The notes beneath the pieces were generated by a model that was not told the origin of the DNA, searched no databases, and saw nothing but the letters and a program-made list of their open reading frames with translations. From positions 2,914,001 through 2,978,000 of the forward strand of contig JAUKTV010000001.1 in assembly GCA_030549205.1 (NCBI GenBank): a stretch of 64,000 nucleotides of DNA, in the 5' to 3' direction. The DNA comes from Apiosordaria backusii (lineage: Eukaryota > Ascomycota > Sordariomycetes > Sordariales > Lasiosphaeriaceae). Positions 61,001-64,000 of the stretch are shown here, one piece after another. Every line of letters begins with the position of its first letter. The first letter of the stretch is position 1. The position numbers and the translations under genes are program-made.

Positions 61001-64000
61001 AGGGACCCCGGAAGCAGTTGCCTCCTTCTCTTGAACAGTCTCCTCTGCTGGCTGAGATGAAATCTCTGACTCAACTGCTTTCTCTTGAACAGCCTCACCT
61101 GACTTTATCTCTTGCTGCCTCGTGTCTGCACAGTATTAGTTTCAACTCTTTCTTTCCATTCCATTTCAATCCGAAAATACAACAGAAAAAGGATTCTCAC
61201 CATCTTCCTTCACAACCTCCTTTTCCCCCTTCTCCTCTTCCTTTCCCCCCTCATCACCCCCCTCCAACCCCTCACTACTAGGCCAAGAAATCCCACCCGT
61301 CGTCGTTCTCCTCTTCAACAAACCCTCCCGTTGTCTCTTTTCCCTCATCCTCCCCGCCACCCTCTTCAACCTCGTCACCAACATCAACCCATTTCCCACC
61401 CCTGACAACCCAGACCCAGACCCGGCAGCTTCATCATTCCTCTCACCAACCGTCCCCTCCGAGTCAGCCATACTCCCCCCAAACTCCGACGGCGTATCCG
61501 CTCTCTTGCCCATCGCCAAAGACACCGACCGCCCATCGCTTATGCTATCAGCATCGTTTTCAGTGACAGAAGTAGAAGAAGGGGGCTCGGTCTCCTCTGC
61601 TACGGTGCTGAGTTGATGGAGGTTTCGTTCCACGACCCTTGCGTCAAACGATTCCGACGAAGGGGACGGCACTTGTTGAGGAGAATCAAGCGAGGCCAAT
61701 GCGGCGGGCTGGGCAATAATTGGCCATCCATCCGTCTCGGCAGTAGGTGTAGCAACAGCTGCAGTCTTGAGTGCAGTAGACTTCTTCCTCTTCTCCCTCT
61801 TCTTGCCTCGCAGGCTGTAACGAGAAGAAGGACCCGCTGCATCCTCCGACTCCGTCACAGGTGACATGGCGCCACTGCTCGTGGGGGTGTAAGAACCAGG
61901 GCTGATCGCTTCCAGGGCGAAGCTAACTGATCGAGGTCTGGGAGTGGTTGGCGTAGAGGCGAGCGCCAATTCATGCAGATTGGTAGCATCAATTGGGTAG
62001 GCCGCAGTTGGGATTGGCTGCTGAGCCTGAAACGATATCTCCTGCTGCTGCGGGTGTGATTGTTGTGGGGGAGGTACAGCGATGGTACCCAACTGCAGGG
62101 AACTTGCTGCCGTTGCTGCAGGTGTTTGGGCCTGGCTTTCTTGGGGCTGTTGAACCTCGCCTTGGGCGACATTCGAGGCTGGTTTTTCTTCATCAATTGG
62201 CGATGCTGGGTCAATGTCAGCGTCAAATGTTATTATTGTATTCATAAAGCTTCTAGTGCTTCTTACTCTTCTCCTCTTCAGCCTTCGCAATACCCGTAGG
62301 AAAATTAGAATCAACAGACTCAACCGGCAGTGATGCAAGTGCTCCAGCCTCCTCAGTAGCGATTGGCTCCGGCTGGGTAACGGCAGTGCTTCCCGATGCA
62401 CCACTTGTCAATGGCTCAGTGGTGCTGTCTGCAGCCACGAGTGGGGTTGTAACACCTCGTTCGGTTGAATCTGAGAAATGGTCAGTCCATTCGTTGCTCA
62501 TTTTTGTTTCCTCTTCAGGCAAATGGAGAGAAAGGCTTACCGCTGTCAGGCGTGACGTCATGTGTTGACATTGGCTCAGTGAGGTCATTACCAGTCTTCG
62601 TCTCCTCCTTGTTGGTGGGCTCCAGCTCCGGAGTTGGCTCGGTCGTCGACGGCGGCGGCGCGGCGGAAAGTTCCTGTTCCTGTTGCAGAGAAATCGTGTC
62701 AAAGCCTGGTTCTTCCTTGGAGACGTTTTGTACAGTAGCATCAATATTGTCAGGGAGTAGTGGTAAATCAAGGGGAACGGCAACAGTAACACCATCTTGT
62801 CGATCGCTGGAAATCTCACTGACTGCAGATTCCATCGTCTCCTGGTTGTTCTGGTTGTTTTTTTCTGGCAGCTGTGCTGGTGATGATAACGATGATGGGA
62901 AAACCTCAGAAACGGGATGGGCCTCGGTCTGGTGCGGTTTATTGACGTCCTCACCTCTTGGTGTTGTGCTGTCGTTGCTATTGCTATTGCTAGTGGTGGG
63001 TTGCTCGCTTGAGTCTCGACTGACCTGTCCGGGAATATTGTGCTCCTCGAGGGGCTCGGCAAAAGAGACGCTCTGCCGCTTCTTTTTCTTGGGCTCCTGG
63101 TTGCCTAGGAGAGAATCGTCCGCGTCCTGTTCTGGTTCGTCGTCCGCAGGAATCAAGGGGGCGGCAGCATCCTCGGTTGTTTGCTTGGTCTCGGGATCCG
63201 GGTCCGTGGGTGGTTGCTGAACCGTCGTATCCGAAATAGGAGGCTCCTCGGCAACGGGGACTGCAATCAGGTTTTCAGTCGATTGGGAAGCGTTCTTCTT
63301 CTTTTTCTTCTTCTTGGACTTCTTACTGCTGGGAATTGTCGGCGCGGGAGTCTCTTCGACTTGAGTTGGGGCGGCTTCAGGGGCAGCGGCGATATCCTCA
63401 ACGAGTGCTGTCTCGGCGGCCGGGGTGGCCTCAGCAATAACCTCCTCATTAGGGCCTGAAGAGGCAAGCGGCTCTGAAACCGGTTCCGGAACTGAGTGTT
63501 CAGCAGCGTTAGCAGCGGTAGTTGTCTCCTCGATCTCAACAGCTGCTGCTGCCGCCTTCTTCTTTTTCTTCTTCTTTTTGCTCTTCTTTCCAGTAGGCTC
63601 AGCCGCCTCCACATCCTCAGCGGCCGAAGTGATTGAAGGCTCAGCGGCAGCCTCCTCTTGGCCAGGCTTATCAGATGTAGGTACTGTTGTCTCCAGGACT
63701 AGGACGTCCTGGGCAGGCTCTTCAGGGACAACTGGCTCATCCTTGTTAAGTTCTGCCGTTTCTTTGACGGCGTCTGTCACAACGTTCTTGTTCTCTTCCT
63801 GGTCGTTGATATCGGTAACCTCAGCCTCGACTGGTCCTAGTCTTTCATCTGATAACTCTTTCTCAGCCTCATGTTCAACTTTTGTCTCGTCTTGAACTAG
63901 GGCAGGGGTCTCAACAAGGGAAACAGCGGTGTCTAGCGCAAGGCTAGCCGTGTCCTGCCCTGATTTGTCCTCGATTTCAGGCTTATGCACATCTTCTGCA
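52081..64000 (-). CDS. lah: Giant repetitive protein, probable leashin (Woronin-body tether), 5' end missing
   Basis: Visible exons 64000-62541, 62470-62267, 62205-61201, 61125-53702 and 53631-52081 give at least 3,880 residues; the start lies beyond the right edge. Most of it, including a 7.4-kb exon, is Pro/Glu/Val/Ala-rich (EEPAVVEEP-type) sequence of the kind annotated as involucrin repeat in Pezizomycotina. Lysine-rich blocks interrupt it (about 63556-63590, 63289-63330, 58091-58129, 57740-57770, 56007-56050). The last 700 residues differ: Ser/Pro/Arg-rich sequence, a coiled coil (RRRQSLQVIELEARVEQLIHE onward, core ELEARVEQLIHENQQ) and a globular part with DIDYFDHRCQQLCAHV and MTMTMIWEFVFTRYLFGMD. 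N. crassa leashin is a giant protein linking Woronin bodies to the cell cortex and septal pore. Size, composition and ordered C terminus fit; without a homology search the name stays provisional. Confidence 0.62.
60716..61090 (-). repeat. Seven tandem 16-19-residue coding repeats in the giant protein
   Basis: Seven consecutive units share the consensus VQEKAAEPEISSQQTEEI, with lengths 18, 19, 18, 16, 18, 18 and 18 residues. They lie at the 5' end of the 7.4-kb exon and are more regular than the surrounding EEP-rich sequence. Variation between units is at the amino-acid level, so the array looks old rather than freshly amplified. Confidence 0.85.

Overview
The window is nuclear DNA of a filamentous ascomycete. 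Genes have short GT-AG introns (about 50-170 nt), long intergenic tracts and proteins restricted to or typical of Pezizomycotina (a VelB-type velvet protein, a DH-BAR-SH3 RhoGEF, a GRGG-repeat protein, a giant leashin/involucrin-repeat-type protein). The style of the sequence (dispersed ACCTACCT motifs, non-AT-rich spacers, no visible RIP-like decay) suggests a Sordariomycete, plausibly Sordariales; this is inference. I recognised no transposon, rRNA, tRNA or CRISPR array.

Layout. 1-968 (-): 5' part of CDC6, the replication-licensing ATPase, which runs off the left edge. 1647-4214 (+): molybdenum cofactor sulfurase, divergent from CDC6 and carrying a one-base frameshift in a C6G5 run. 4862-6556 (+): MBOAT/wax-synthase-like membrane acyltransferase. 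6822-10798 (-): complete telomerase reverse transcriptase, nine exons. 12981-19054 (+): 1,981-aa RhoGEF with DH, BAR and SH3 domains. 19055-29741: a 10.7-kb tract without convincing genes, ending in the velB promoter. 29742-31585 (+): velB, six exons. 35433-35957 (+): small GRGG-repeat protein behind a TATA box. 36650-37952 (+): five-exon GNAT-like acetyltransferase. 38014-39345 (-): uroporphyrinogen decarboxylase, tail to tail with the GNAT gene (61 bp apart). 39827-42271 (+): unidentified, probably mitochondrial protein, divergent from the decarboxylase. 42272-46882: gene-poor. 46883-49964 (+): Zn(II)2Cys6 transcription factor. 52081-64000 (-): at least 3,880 residues of a giant repetitive protein, most likely leashin (the Woronin-body tether), continuing past the right edge.

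These are mostly separate housekeeping or developmental genes rather than a cluster. Common themes are genome maintenance (CDC6, TERT), hyphal morphogenesis and septal organisation (RhoGEF, leashin) and development (VelB). All exon models were built by hand from splice signals, reading-frame continuity and family motifs. Items worth a second look are the cofactor-sulfurase frameshift, MluI cell-cycle boxes between CDC6 and its neighbour, an octamer tandem repeat shared by two spacers, a telomere-like motif in a gene-free spacer, an 11-bp perfect hairpin between convergent genes, a palindromic TATA element before velB, and the repeat structure of the giant protein.
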